Below, piece by piece: positions 1 to 5,440 of a stretch of 16,944 nucleotides of DNA. A model generated the notes under the pieces. It saw only the letters and a program-made list of their open reading frames with translations, was not told the DNA's origin and ran no database searches. Numbering within the stretch: the first letter of the stretch is position 1; the number at the start of each line of letters is the position of its first letter. A program made the translations under genes and the position numbers. This DNA is from SIG440 sp045646865 (lineage in GTDB: Bacteria > Bacillota > Clostridia > Monoglobales > Monoglobaceae): the NCBI GenBank assembly GCA_045646865.1, contig JAZRLM010000008.1, positions 1-16,944 on the forward strand. The letters run 5' to 3'.

Positions 1-57
1 TGAAATAATTTCATTATCAACTAAATTAAGAGGGTTACCACTCGGTAGCCCTCTTTT
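1..57 (+). repeat. Left copy of direct repeat bracketing the Fic gene
   Basis: The window opens inside a codon string reading (A)TG AAA TAA, stop at 6-8, followed by an AT-rich spacer and a terminator-like hairpin. The 32 bases 26-57 are identical to 1776-1807 downstream of the Fic gene, and the spacers are also similar (both begin TAAT with TCATT close behind). It is probably the 3' end of a gene or repeat copy lying mostly outside the window. Confidence 0.7.
29..57 (+). terminator. Intrinsic terminator, copy 1
   Basis: An 11-bp stem (29-39 with 44-54) containing one G-U pair closes a four-base ACTC loop and is followed by a short T run. The same hairpin recurs at 1779-1804. It would end transcription coming from the left of the window. 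Confidence 0.75.
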
Positions 58-71
58 GTTATGCAAATAGC

Positions 72-172
72 TGCCTTTCGCATGATGGTTAAAACGCAGG
101 CGTTTTGTCCCAATTACAAAAAACTCTCGTTTTTTGTAAACTTACGCTACCAACATATCACCGATATGTTGG
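72..172 (+). repeat. Three-hairpin repeat unit 1
   Basis: Three perfect hairpins lie in a row: 91-97/100-106 (7 bp), 114-123/130-139 (10 bp) and 150-159/163-172 (10 bp). They are separated by short linkers: GGTT before the first, GTCCCAA between first and second, and a linker ending ACGCTA before the third. Unit 2 (263-362) has the same plan with similar linkers but different stem sequences. No gene is recognised here. An open frame of about 40 codons runs from 93 to the stop at 210-212 but has no start codon or ribosome site. Confidence 0.7.
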
Positions 173-182
173 CTTAACGCTC

Positions 183-212
183 CAGCAAGCGGCAATTAAG
201 GATATGAAATAA
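183..212 (+). repeat. Repeated coding-like tail, copy 2
   Basis: Read in one frame this encodes QQAAIKDMK followed by TAA at 210-212. The tail at 1732-1758 encodes QAAIKDMK and a stop with different codon choices (for example ATT AAG versus ATC AAA). The match is therefore stronger at amino-acid than at nucleotide level, which suggests a decayed or duplicated gene 3' end. The parent protein was not recognised. Confidence 0.5.
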
Positions 213-229
213 ATCACCAAATATATTAA

Positions 230-260
230 AGAGGATTACTGAAAAGTAGTCCTCTTTTTT
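230..260 (+). terminator. Intrinsic terminator, copy 2 (covarying)
   Basis: An 11-bp stem (230-240 with 245-255) around a GAAA loop is followed by a T run to 260. Relative to copies 1 and 3, two base pairs have changed on both strands (G-C to A-T and C-G to T-A), while the single wobble pair stays in the same place. Confidence 0.75.
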
Positions 261-262
261 AT

Positions 263-362
263 TCCGCTTGTGCCTTGGTTAAAACACCGTTGGTGTTTTC
301 TCCCTATCAGTGAAATGTTCTCACATTTCACAACCCTCCGCTAAAAATATGTGAATATTTTT
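263..362 (+). repeat. Three-hairpin repeat unit 2
   Basis: The hairpins are 281-288/292-299 (8 bp), 310-317/324-331 (8 bp) and 343-350/355-362 (8 bp). Linkers are GGTT before the first, CTCCCTATCA between first and second, and AACCCTCCGCT between second and third. Order and linkers match unit 1 about 190 bases upstream, while all three stems differ in sequence. It ends about 35 bases before the Fic promoter. Confidence 0.7.
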
Positions 363-395
363 AAAAAAAGTCCCTATAATATTAGTATAATATTG

Positions 396-424
396 TTGAC
401 AAAAAGTATTTAATGTGATAAAAT
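396..424 (+). promoter_or_regulatory. SigA-type promoter of the Fic gene
   Basis: A -35 TTGACA (396-401) and a -10 TAAAAT (419-424) are separated by exactly 17 bases. Transcription would start near 431, giving a leader of roughly 80 bases. Confidence 0.8.
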
Positions 425-428
425 TTAA

Positions 429-465
429 TTAACTTAGTTAAATATCATTATTTTAACCAAGTTAA
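429..465 (+). promoter_or_regulatory. Putative two-site operator
   Basis: TTAACTTAGTTAAA at 429-442 and its inverted near-copy at 452-465 (13 of 14 bases match on the opposite strand) sit at the expected transcription start. Each half is itself a near-palindrome. Their position just after the -10 box suits a repressor. The winged helix of the adjacent Fic protein is one candidate binder, but this is inference. Confidence 0.55.
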
Positions 466-513
466 TCTTTAAGTCTTGCTTAATATTACTTTTTTAAGAG
501 GAGTATAACAACT

Positions 514-1707
514 ATGAGTTATGTATTGCTATCTCATTTATTTCACAAAGACAAAAACGAATACACAGCTTTATATGAGAAAAGAATATCAGCCGAATCA
601 ACATGTATTTTACCTATCAAAATTGGCAATCATAACGCTTTTTACTGTCTGTGTCCCGAAATTCATAACATTAGTTTGAGGATAATGCAATTAAATAACA
701 GGGTTGCAGATATTAAGAGAACACTTCCTCCTGAGGCTTTATTTCAGTTTACTAAAAAATGTCTAATTGATGAAATTAAGCTTACCAATGATATCGAGGG
801 TGTTTACAGTACAAGAAAGGAACTTGTCTCTGTATTAAACGAAATCGATAAAAAGGGCAAGAAAAAACGTTTTTATGGGTTGCTGAATAAGTATAATATG
901 TTGGGTAGCGATAGTGAATTTCCATTAAACACCTCGAACGATATAAGAGAAATTTACGATGACCTTGTCTTAAAAGAAGTTGCCGAAGATTATCCTGATA
1001 ATGTTCCTGACGGCGAGATATTCAGAAAAGATATGGCAGATGTTACCACTCCCGCCCAAAAGGTTATACACCACGGAGCATATCCTGAAACAAAAATCAT
1101 TCAACTTATGGAACAATCCTTGAACATTTTAAATCAAAAGGAAATACCCATACTAATCAGGATTTCAATTTTCCATTATCTCTTTGGTTACATTCATCCA
1201 TTTTATGATGGAAACGGAAGAACGTCCCGTTTCATAAGCAGTTACCTTCTTTCAAGAGAATTTGAATTTTTAATTGGTTTCAGACTATCATACACAATAA
1301 AGGCTCATATAAAAGATTACTATGATGCCTTTAAAGAATGTAATAGCGAAAATAATTTAGGTGATTTGACTCCTTTTATAATTATGTTCCTTAATGTCAT
1401 TCTTGAATCATTTGAAAATTTATACAATGCTCTGGAAAAAAGAAGCAACCAATTATCAAAATACAACGATATACTTGACAATGCTACCAATATGTCAGAA
1501 GGACTAAAAGCATTTGCATTTGTTTTGATACAGGCTGCGTTGTTTTCCGATGAGGGACTCACCAAAAAACAGCTAGAATCAGAATTAGATATCAGTCCCT
1601 CAACGATAGATAAGCGTTTAGCCAAATTAAGAGCCATGGATATATTATTAGAAGACAAAAGCAGCAGAGCCGTTAAGTATTTAATAGATTTAAACAAAAT
1701 GTCTTAA
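514..1707 (+). CDS. Fic family protein (class II AMPylase-type) with C-terminal winged helix
   Basis: Fic enzymes usually transfer AMP from ATP to a hydroxyl side chain of a target protein. The core motif is HPFYDGNGRTSR at residues 228-239, with catalytic His228 and the phosphate-binding GNGR. The sequence TNDIEG (91-96) fits the (S/T)xxxE(G/N) inhibitory helix. Lying N-terminal to the core, it makes this class II, with Glu95 as the predicted self-inhibiting residue. Residues about 348-385 look like a winged helix-turn-helix. The 397-aa length suits a stand-alone Fic with an N-terminal Fic_N-like region. The ATG is preceded by AGAGGAG at a good distance. It has its own promoter and possible operator, and no antitoxin gene lies beside it. 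The target is unknown. It is the most AT-rich large gene here and is bracketed by direct repeats, suggesting acquisition. Confidence 0.9.
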   Translation: MSYVLLSHLFHKDKNEYTALYEKRISAESTCILPIKIGNHNAFYCLCPEIHNISLRIMQLNNRVADIKRTLPPEALFQFTKKCLIDEIKLTNDIEGVYSTRKELVSVLNEIDKKGKKKRFYGLLNKYNMLGSDSEFPLNTSNDIREIYDDLVLKEVAEDYPDNVPDGEIFRKDMADVTTPAQKVIHHGAYPETKIIQLMEQSLNILNQKEIPILIRISIFHYLFGYIHPFYDGNGRTSRFISSYLLSREFEFLIGFRLSYTIKAHIKDYYDAFKECNSENNLGDLTPFIIMFLNVILESFENLYNALEKRSNQLSKYNDILDNATNMSEGLKAFAFVLIQAALFSDEGLTKKQLESELDISPSTIDKRLAKLRAMDILLEDKSSRAVKYLIDLNKMS

Positions 1708-1731
1708 TACCCTGTTTTGTGCGTTACAGTT

Positions 1732-1807
1732 CAGGCAGCTATCAAAGATATGAAGTAATATCATTTTTTGATAATTTAAGAGGGTTACCACTCGGTAGCC
1801 CTCTTTT
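1732..1807 (+). repeat. Right copy of tail plus terminator direct repeat
   Basis: This holds the coding-like tail QAAIKDMK with a stop at 1756-1758, then a 32-base block (1776-1807) identical to 26-57. The tail lies in the Fic reading frame: after the Fic stop at 1705-1707, sixteen sense codons run to this second stop. Together with 1-57 it brackets a segment of about 1.75 kb. Confidence 0.65.
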
Positions 1808-1809
1808 TT
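1779..1809 (+). terminator. Intrinsic terminator of the Fic gene, copy 3
   Basis: An 11-bp stem (1779-1789 with 1794-1804) with an ACTC loop is followed by a run of six Ts. It is the first strong hairpin after the Fic stop codon. Confidence 0.8.
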
Positions 1810-1815
1810 CTTTTA

Positions 1816-2049
1816 TTAAAAATTGTGACAATCACCAAAATCAATGTTAAATTTAGAAAAAAGCATAACAATTTCTTCAATCTTTTCAAAGTCGTCTAAA
1901 TCATTACAATTTAAAATCTCCTGAATTTCGCCAAGCATTCGAATTGCAACTGTGTCTGCAACTTTTTCCTCATCAATTTCAAAATCTGTTATCATACTGC
2001 ATACGCTATGGGCTATGTAACTTTTTATCAGTTCTGTTTTTATGGTCAT
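1816..2049 (-). CDS. Small acidic hypothetical protein (77 aa)
   Basis: No family was recognised. The protein is short, rich in Asp/Glu and predicted mainly helical, with no membrane segment or signal peptide. The ATG at 2049 is preceded on the minus strand by GGAGAG at suitable distance, and a good promoter lies at 2090-2118, so the gene is probably real. It is transcribed away from an Xre-type repressor gene, with repeated operator-like sequences between them. That resembles the arrangement of phage or plasmid regulatory pairs. Its acidic character argues against it being a DNA binder. An antirepressor, antitoxin-like or simply repressed accessory protein would all fit, and none can be chosen from sequence. 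Confidence 0.7.
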   Translation of the reverse strand: MTIKTELIKSYIAHSVCSMITDFEIDEEKVADTVAIRMLGEIQEILNCNDLDDFEKIEEIVMLFSKFNIDFGDCHNF

Positions 2050-2065
2050 ATAAACTCTCCTTTTT

Positions 2066-2142
2066 AGTACTTATAAGTTCTATATTTATAGTTTATCATA
2101 AAGATATGATAAAGTCAATATAAGTACTTATAGATACTATAT
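2066..2142. promoter_or_regulatory. Divergent operator region: direct repeats around a dyad
   Basis: A 20-base direct repeat beginning AGTACTTATA and ending CTATAT occurs at 2066-2085 and 2123-2142, with 17 of 20 bases identical. Midway lies a perfect 8-bp inverted repeat, TTTATCAT (2092-2099) and ATGATAAA (2106-2113). The layout suggests several binding sites for the Xre repressor controlling both directions. Confidence 0.6.
2090..2118 (-). promoter_or_regulatory. Promoter of the 77-aa gene
   Basis: On the minus strand, TTGACT (2118-2113) and TAAACT (2095-2090) are 17 bases apart. The direct repeat at 2066-2085 covers the predicted start of transcription. Confidence 0.6.
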
Positions 2143-2149
2143 GAGGTGA

Positions 2150-2368
2150 ATGGATTTGCTATTTAGAAGGCTAAAAGATTTAAGAGAAGACCACGATTTA
2201 AAACAATCAGAAATTGCTGAATTCCTTGGCATACAGCAAACTGTATATTCACGATACGAAAGAGGTTTTCAGAATATACCGCTAGAACACTTAATAAAAC
2301 TCTCTGAAAAATACAAAGTAAGCACCGACTATATTCTCGGTCTTACCAATGACCCTAAAAAATTATAA
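2150..2368 (+). CDS. Xre/Cro-type helix-turn-helix transcriptional regulator
   Basis: A 72-aa single-domain HTH_3 protein. LKQSEIAEFLGI gives the first helices, QQTVYSRYERG the recognition helix, and PLEHLIKLSEKYKVSTDYILG the typical C-terminal half of the fold. Proteins of this size act as dimeric repressors of nearby genes. It diverges from the 77-aa gene and probably represses both promoters through the repeats at 2066-2142. The start is uncertain. The ATG at 2150 has GAGG only three bases away, whereas an in-frame TTG at 2156 has the same GAGG at a normal distance, so the true protein may be two residues shorter. It sits in the AT-rich accessory region. Confidence 0.88.
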   Translation: MDLLFRRLKDLREDHDLKQSEIAEFLGIQQTVYSRYERGFQNIPLEHLIKLSEKYKVSTDYILGLTNDPKKL

Positions 2369-2386
2369 TTTAAAAATTTGTTTATC

Positions 2387-2413
2387 AAAGGAAGTGCACA
2401 GTGCACTTCCTTT
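2387..2413 (+). terminator. Strong palindrome after the Xre gene, possible terminator
   Basis: Thirteen bases (2387-2399) and their exact reverse complement (2401-2413) are separated by one base, making a 27-base near-perfect palindrome 19 bases after the stop codon. The T tract is only three long, so termination would be inefficient or the site may serve another purpose. Confidence 0.5.
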
Positions 2414-2446
2414 ATCATACCTCTACTAAATAACTATCCCTGTATA

Positions 2447-2479
2447 TATGCGTTCCCCGTCCCCAATGGGGAACGCATA
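2447..2479. repeat. 12-bp inverted repeat
   Basis: The arms at 2447-2458 and 2468-2479 are exact reverse complements around a 9-base loop. There is no T tract. C-rich tracts follow to about 2512. No gene is supported between 2369 and 2812. This stretch holds only the palindromes, the GC-rich island at 2621-2712 and the tRNA promoter. Confidence 0.55.
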
Positions 2480-2620
2480 CCCTTATGGGTGGACCCCGTC
2501 CCCCCTTACCCCCTTAATTATATTATAAACCCCAAAAACGGACATTTCGGACAACTTTTAAAAGATTACGAATAAAATCCGTAATCAGAACTACTAACAA
2601 AAATATAAGAAAAAAACGGG

Positions 2621-2712
2621 GGCGAAAAATGTCGAACGACAGTCGGGGGCGTGCGCACCGCAGGGGCGACTGTGCCAACGGAAAACTAGCCAAGCCAGGC
2701 GGCGTTCAGTAA
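2621..2712 (+). other. GC-rich structured island, possible small RNA or 27-aa ORF
   Basis: About 90 GC-rich bases stand out from AT-rich flanks. They can fold: GTCG-AA-CGAC at 2631-2640, and ACAGTCG (2639-2645) pairing with CGACTGT (2667-2673) around a loop that contains the palindrome GTGCGCAC. An ATG at 2629 opens a 27-codon frame ending at 2712, rich in Arg and Gly, with only a weak G run upstream. Whether this is RNA, a peptide or a repeat fragment cannot be told from one copy. Confidence 0.35.
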
Positions 2713-2750
2713 ACTTTTGTAAAAATTCTAAAAAATTTTCACTTTACCCC

Positions 2751-2779
2751 TTTACAAATCAAGAACTTTATGGTAAAAT
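2751..2779 (+). promoter_or_regulatory. Promoter of tRNA-Ala
   Basis: TTTACA (2751-2756) and TAAAAT (2774-2779) are 17 bases apart, ending 33 bases before the mature tRNA. Confidence 0.7.
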
Positions 2780-2812
2780 ATATTCTGTTGTGAAAACAAC
2801 CCAACTAAATAT

Positions 2813-2888
2813 GGGGGTGTAGCTCAGTTGGGAGAGCACCTGCCTTGCAAGCAGGGGGTCAGGAGTTCGACTCTCCTCATCTCCACCA
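2813..2888 (+). tRNA. tRNA-Ala (anticodon TGC)
   Basis: A full cloverleaf can be drawn. The acceptor GGGGGTG pairs with CATCTCC using G-U pairs. The D arm contains AGCTCAGTTGGGAGAGC, the anticodon loop is CTTGCAA with anticodon TGC, and the T arm is AGGAG-TTCGACT-CTCCT. CCA is encoded at 2886-2888. It has its own promoter and terminator and borders the accessory region on its right side. Confidence 0.97.
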
Positions 2889-2892
2889 TAAC

Positions 2893-2925
2893 AAAAATCC
2901 TATCAAAAGATAGGATTTTTGTTTT
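2893..2925 (+). terminator. Terminator of tRNA-Ala
   Basis: A perfect 12-bp stem (2893-2904 with 2909-2920) has an AAAA loop and a T-rich tail. Confidence 0.92.
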
Positions 2926-3008
2926 GTATATTTTCGTATTAAAAAGGAATAAAAGTTCTGTTTAACGGCAAAAATACAAACCATTAAGGAATATTTTTCT
3001 AATTTTTA

Positions 3009-3037
3009 TTGACAGCTATCAATTTTTTTAATAAAAT
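3009..3037 (+). promoter_or_regulatory. Promoter of rubrerythrin, with dyad on the -35
   Basis: TTGACA (3009-3014) and TAAAAT (3032-3037) have a 17-base spacer. The -35 is the left half of the near-palindrome TTGACAGCTATCAA (3009-3022), where 12 of 14 bases are symmetric, a possible repressor site. Confidence 0.7.
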
Positions 3038-3080
3038 ATATTTATACCATTTTTTGTAAAATTTAAAGGAGGTTTAATTT

Positions 3081-3623
3081 ATGGCTAAAAACATTTACGC
3101 AGGAACAAAAACTGAACAGAACCTTTGGACAGCCTTTGCGGGCGAGTCTCAGGCAAGAAACAAATACACATATTTTGCATCTGTTGCAAAAAAGGCAGGA
3201 TTCGAGCAGATAGCTGAAATCTTCCTTAAAACAGCCGAAAACGAAAAAGAACACGCAAAGCTATGGTTCAAGCACCTTGGCGAACTTGGTGATACTGCTG
3301 AAAACCTTGTTCACGCAGCAGAAGGCGAAAATTACGAATGGACAGATATGTATGCCAATATGGCAAAGGACGCCGAAGAAGAAGGCTTTACCGAACTTGC
3401 CGCACAGTTCCGTGCTGTTGCCGCTGTTGAAAAGACCCACGAAGAAAGATACCGCAAACTTCTTCACAACGTAGAAGCAAAAGAAGTCTTTGAAAAGAGC
3501 GGAGTTCAGGTTTGGGAATGCCGCAACTGCGGTCATCTTGCAATCGGCACAGCCGCTCCCGAAGTTTGCCCCACCTGTTTCCATCCTCAGGCATACTTTG
3601 AAATCAGAAAAGAAAATTATTAA
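3081..3623 (+). CDS. rbr: Rubrerythrin
   Basis: A cytoplasmic non-haem diiron peroxidase that reduces hydrogen peroxide in anaerobes. The N-terminal ferritin-like four-helix domain (residues 1 to about 140) carries the ligand motifs GESQARNKY (Glu22), ENEKEH (Glu55, His58) and the second-half EKTH (Glu117, His120). The C-terminal rubredoxin-like domain has CRNC (147-150) and CPTC (163-166) for one iron. At 180 aa the length is typical. AAAGGAGG lies at the right distance from the ATG. It is monocistronic between its own promoter and a terminator. PerR control is common for the family, but no clear Per box was identified. Confidence 0.97.
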   Translation: MAKNIYAGTKTEQNLWTAFAGESQARNKYTYFASVAKKAGFEQIAEIFLKTAENEKEHAKLWFKHLGELGDTAENLVHAAEGENYEWTDMYANMAKDAEEEGFTELAAQFRAVAAVEKTHEERYRKLLHNVEAKEVFEKSGVQVWECRNCGHLAIGTAAPEVCPTCFHPQAYFEIRKENY

Positions 3624-3641
3624 TTTGATTAATAACACAAG

Positions 3642-3678
3642 ACCCGTCTATATGCAAGGATAGACGGGTTTCTCTTTT
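3642..3678 (+). terminator. Terminator of rubrerythrin
   Basis: A 10-bp perfect stem (3642-3651 with 3660-3669) is followed by a T-rich tail. Confidence 0.88.
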
Positions 3679-3751
3679 TATAATCTTAAGATTTTGATAC
3701 TTTGACATTTACAAATCTACAACATAGCTCACCTGAGAGATTTTTCACAGT

Positions 3752-5281
3752 TTATTTATCCAAAAACATTCTACCCATAAACCAACCCATATCCTGCCTT
3801 AAAGTTTTATACAGACAGGAGCCGTAAAGAATGTAAACTGCCACCGTAAAAGCCATAGCCACAAGAACCGAAGACACCGATGTGCCCTGTATAAAAAAAG
3901 TATAAAAGGACTGAAGTGTAACAAGGCACGCCGCCGCCGTAAAAATATGCTTTATTATCCACGCCGAAATATTAAACTGCATTTTTGCAGACCTCATCAC
4001 CTGACCGAAAGTGTGGTACGCAGTAAAAATATTGCTGATAATAATTACAAAAAACAGCGCCTTTATCCCAAGCTTGGGAACAAGAAGATAAATAAGCCCA
4101 ATCCTTAAAGCCGAATCGGAAAGGTTGTATACAAGGAGTGATGTCTGCTTTCCCAATCCATTTAAGATTCCGCATGAAACCGAGTCTAAAAACATTATGG
4201 GAGCAAGTAGCGCAATAATCCCCACCGACCGCGCAATCTGGGGTGCCGAATACACCCACACCGAAAGCTCCTTTGAAAATGCCACCAGAACCGTACACAC
4301 CATAAATCCGCCGAATAATGTAAAGCGGTAAATCCGTGCAATCAAGGTTTTAAGACGGGTTTTATCCACCATTCCCTGCGCCCTTGATATTTCGGGCACA
4401 AGCAGGGTAAAAAACGAAGACAGCAAGGACAGCGGAAATATAATAAGTGGCATAACCATACCCTTTATGCTGCCGTACTCGCTGAGGGCAAGGCTCTGGT
4501 CAAGACCCGATTTCCGCAGTCCCGAAAGGATAAAAACATCCTCCTGCATCCGCAAAAACGAGCCTGAAAGCGACGCCGTCATTGCAGGCAGGGCAATGCG
4601 TGCTAGGGCAGGCAACGGATTTTTTGCATCCGCCCTTTTAGCGGGTGGCATACACGACTTTATGTAAAATGCTGTCAGATAAAAGCAGGATGAGAATTCG
4701 CCAATAGTAATACCCAGAAACACCGCCTCGCAACCGTGAACAATCCCCTTTGGCAGCCACTTGGTTAAAAGATATATAATGGTGGATATTTTAACCGCCT
4801 GCTCTAAGAATTCGGAAGATGCGGGGATAATCACCTTCCGCGATGCATAAAAATAACCCTTTATGCAGTATGAAATACTCATAAACAAAATACTGGGGGC
4901 AAGAAATATAATGCTGTTTTGCACACGTGGCTCCTTAAGAAACCCGTCAGCAATCTGCCCCGAAAAAAAGCAAACCCCAAGTATCACGGCAGAGCTCAGC
5001 ACCAGAACAGAAGCAAGGGCAACCGTCATAGTGCGCTTTATTCCGCCGTAATCTTTTTGGGAATACTGTGCCGAAACGGTTTTTGAAACAGCAACTCCCA
5101 AGCCGCCCGTAGCAACGGTAAGAATCAAGCCGTGAAAAGAAAAAACCAGCGAAAAAAGTCCCATACCCTCGGCACCCAGCCGTGTTGAATACCAGGCACG
5201 GAACAAAAAATCAACAGTTTTTGAAAGAATCCCCGAAATCATCAATCCGGCGGCACTGCGAAGAATATTCTGCTTGGACAA
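3752..5281 (-). CDS. spoVB: SpoVB-family polysaccharide/lipid flippase
   Basis: A multi-pass membrane protein of the MOP exporter superfamily (PF01943-like), with about 14 hydrophobic segments. Family members flip lipid-linked precursors across the membrane; SpoVB acts during spore cortex formation. The N-terminus SKQNILRSAAGLM, then SKTVDFLF and GLFSLVFSFHGL, is typical of the SpoVB branch. I start it at the TTG at 5281, which has AGAGGTGG five bases upstream on the minus strand and gives 509 aa, the usual family length. The frame stays open for 58 codons further upstream, but that part is a palindromic repeat plus leader. The gene lies downstream of a cytidylate kinase-like gene and spoIID on the same strand. 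It could be a paralogue rather than true SpoVB. Confidence 0.88.
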   Translation of the reverse strand: MSKQNILRSAAGLMISGILSKTVDFLFRAWYSTRLGAEGMGLFSLVFSFHGLILTVATGGLGVAVSKTVSAQYSQKDYGGIKRTMTVALASVLVLSSAVILGVCFFSGQIADGFLKEPRVQNSIIFLAPSILFMSISYCIKGYFYASRKVIIPASSEFLEQAVKISTIIYLLTKWLPKGIVHGCEAVFLGITIGEFSSCFYLTAFYIKSCMPPAKRADAKNPLPALARIALPAMTASLSGSFLRMQEDVFILSGLRKSGLDQSLALSEYGSIKGMVMPLIIFPLSLLSSFFTLLVPEISRAQGMVDKTRLKTLIARIYRFTLFGGFMVCTVLVAFSKELSVWVYSAPQIARSVGIIALLAPIMFLDSVSCGILNGLGKQTSLLVYNLSDSALRIGLIYLLVPKLGIKALFFVIIISNIFTAYHTFGQVMRSAKMQFNISAWIIKHIFTAAACLVTLQSFYTFFIQGTSVSSVLVAMAFTVAVYILYGSCLYKTLRQDMGWFMGRMFLDK

Positions 5282-5364
5282 AAAAACCACCTCTTTAATA
5301 TATACATCAAAAAGGTCAATTTTATTCGCACCAACTTGAGGGATAGGGAAAATTGATTTGGAAC

Positions 5365-5440
5365 GCACAACCCGAGCTAAAGCAAAAGCTTTGGGATACC
5401 CGACGGTGTACTTGTGTACACCGAGTGGCGAGGGTTGCGC
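5365..5440. repeat. Nested palindromic element upstream of spoVB
   Basis: Outer arms 5365-5373 and 5432-5440 pair with one G-U on the minus-strand RNA. They enclose two hairpins: 5379-5383/5388-5392 (5 bp) and 5404-5411/5416-5423 (8 bp, perfect). The linker AACCCGAGCTA before the first hairpin resembles AACCCTCCGCTA in the unit at 263-362. Confidence 0.6.

Noticed and set aside
93..212. 40-codon open frame ending in QQAAIKDMK
   Set aside because: It has no start codon or ribosome site and runs through three hairpins. Kept only as a repeat observation, not a gene.
85..362. CRISPR array or integron attC sites
   Set aside because: There are only two units, with variable stems and short non-unique linkers. 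No constant repeat separates equal-length spacers, and no cas or integrase gene is present.
2378..2575. 65-codon plus-strand frame
   Set aside because: It starts without a ribosome site, runs through two palindromes and C-rich tracts, and its protein resembles no family I recognise.
2813..2888. tRNA-Ala as the attachment site of the accessory stretch
   Set aside because: No duplicated tRNA 3' end and no integrase were seen in the window.
3261..3638. Antisense frame over rubrerythrin
   Set aside because: It is a shadow of a well-supported gene on the other strand, as are similar frames over ptsI, ptsG, spoIID and the M16 gene.
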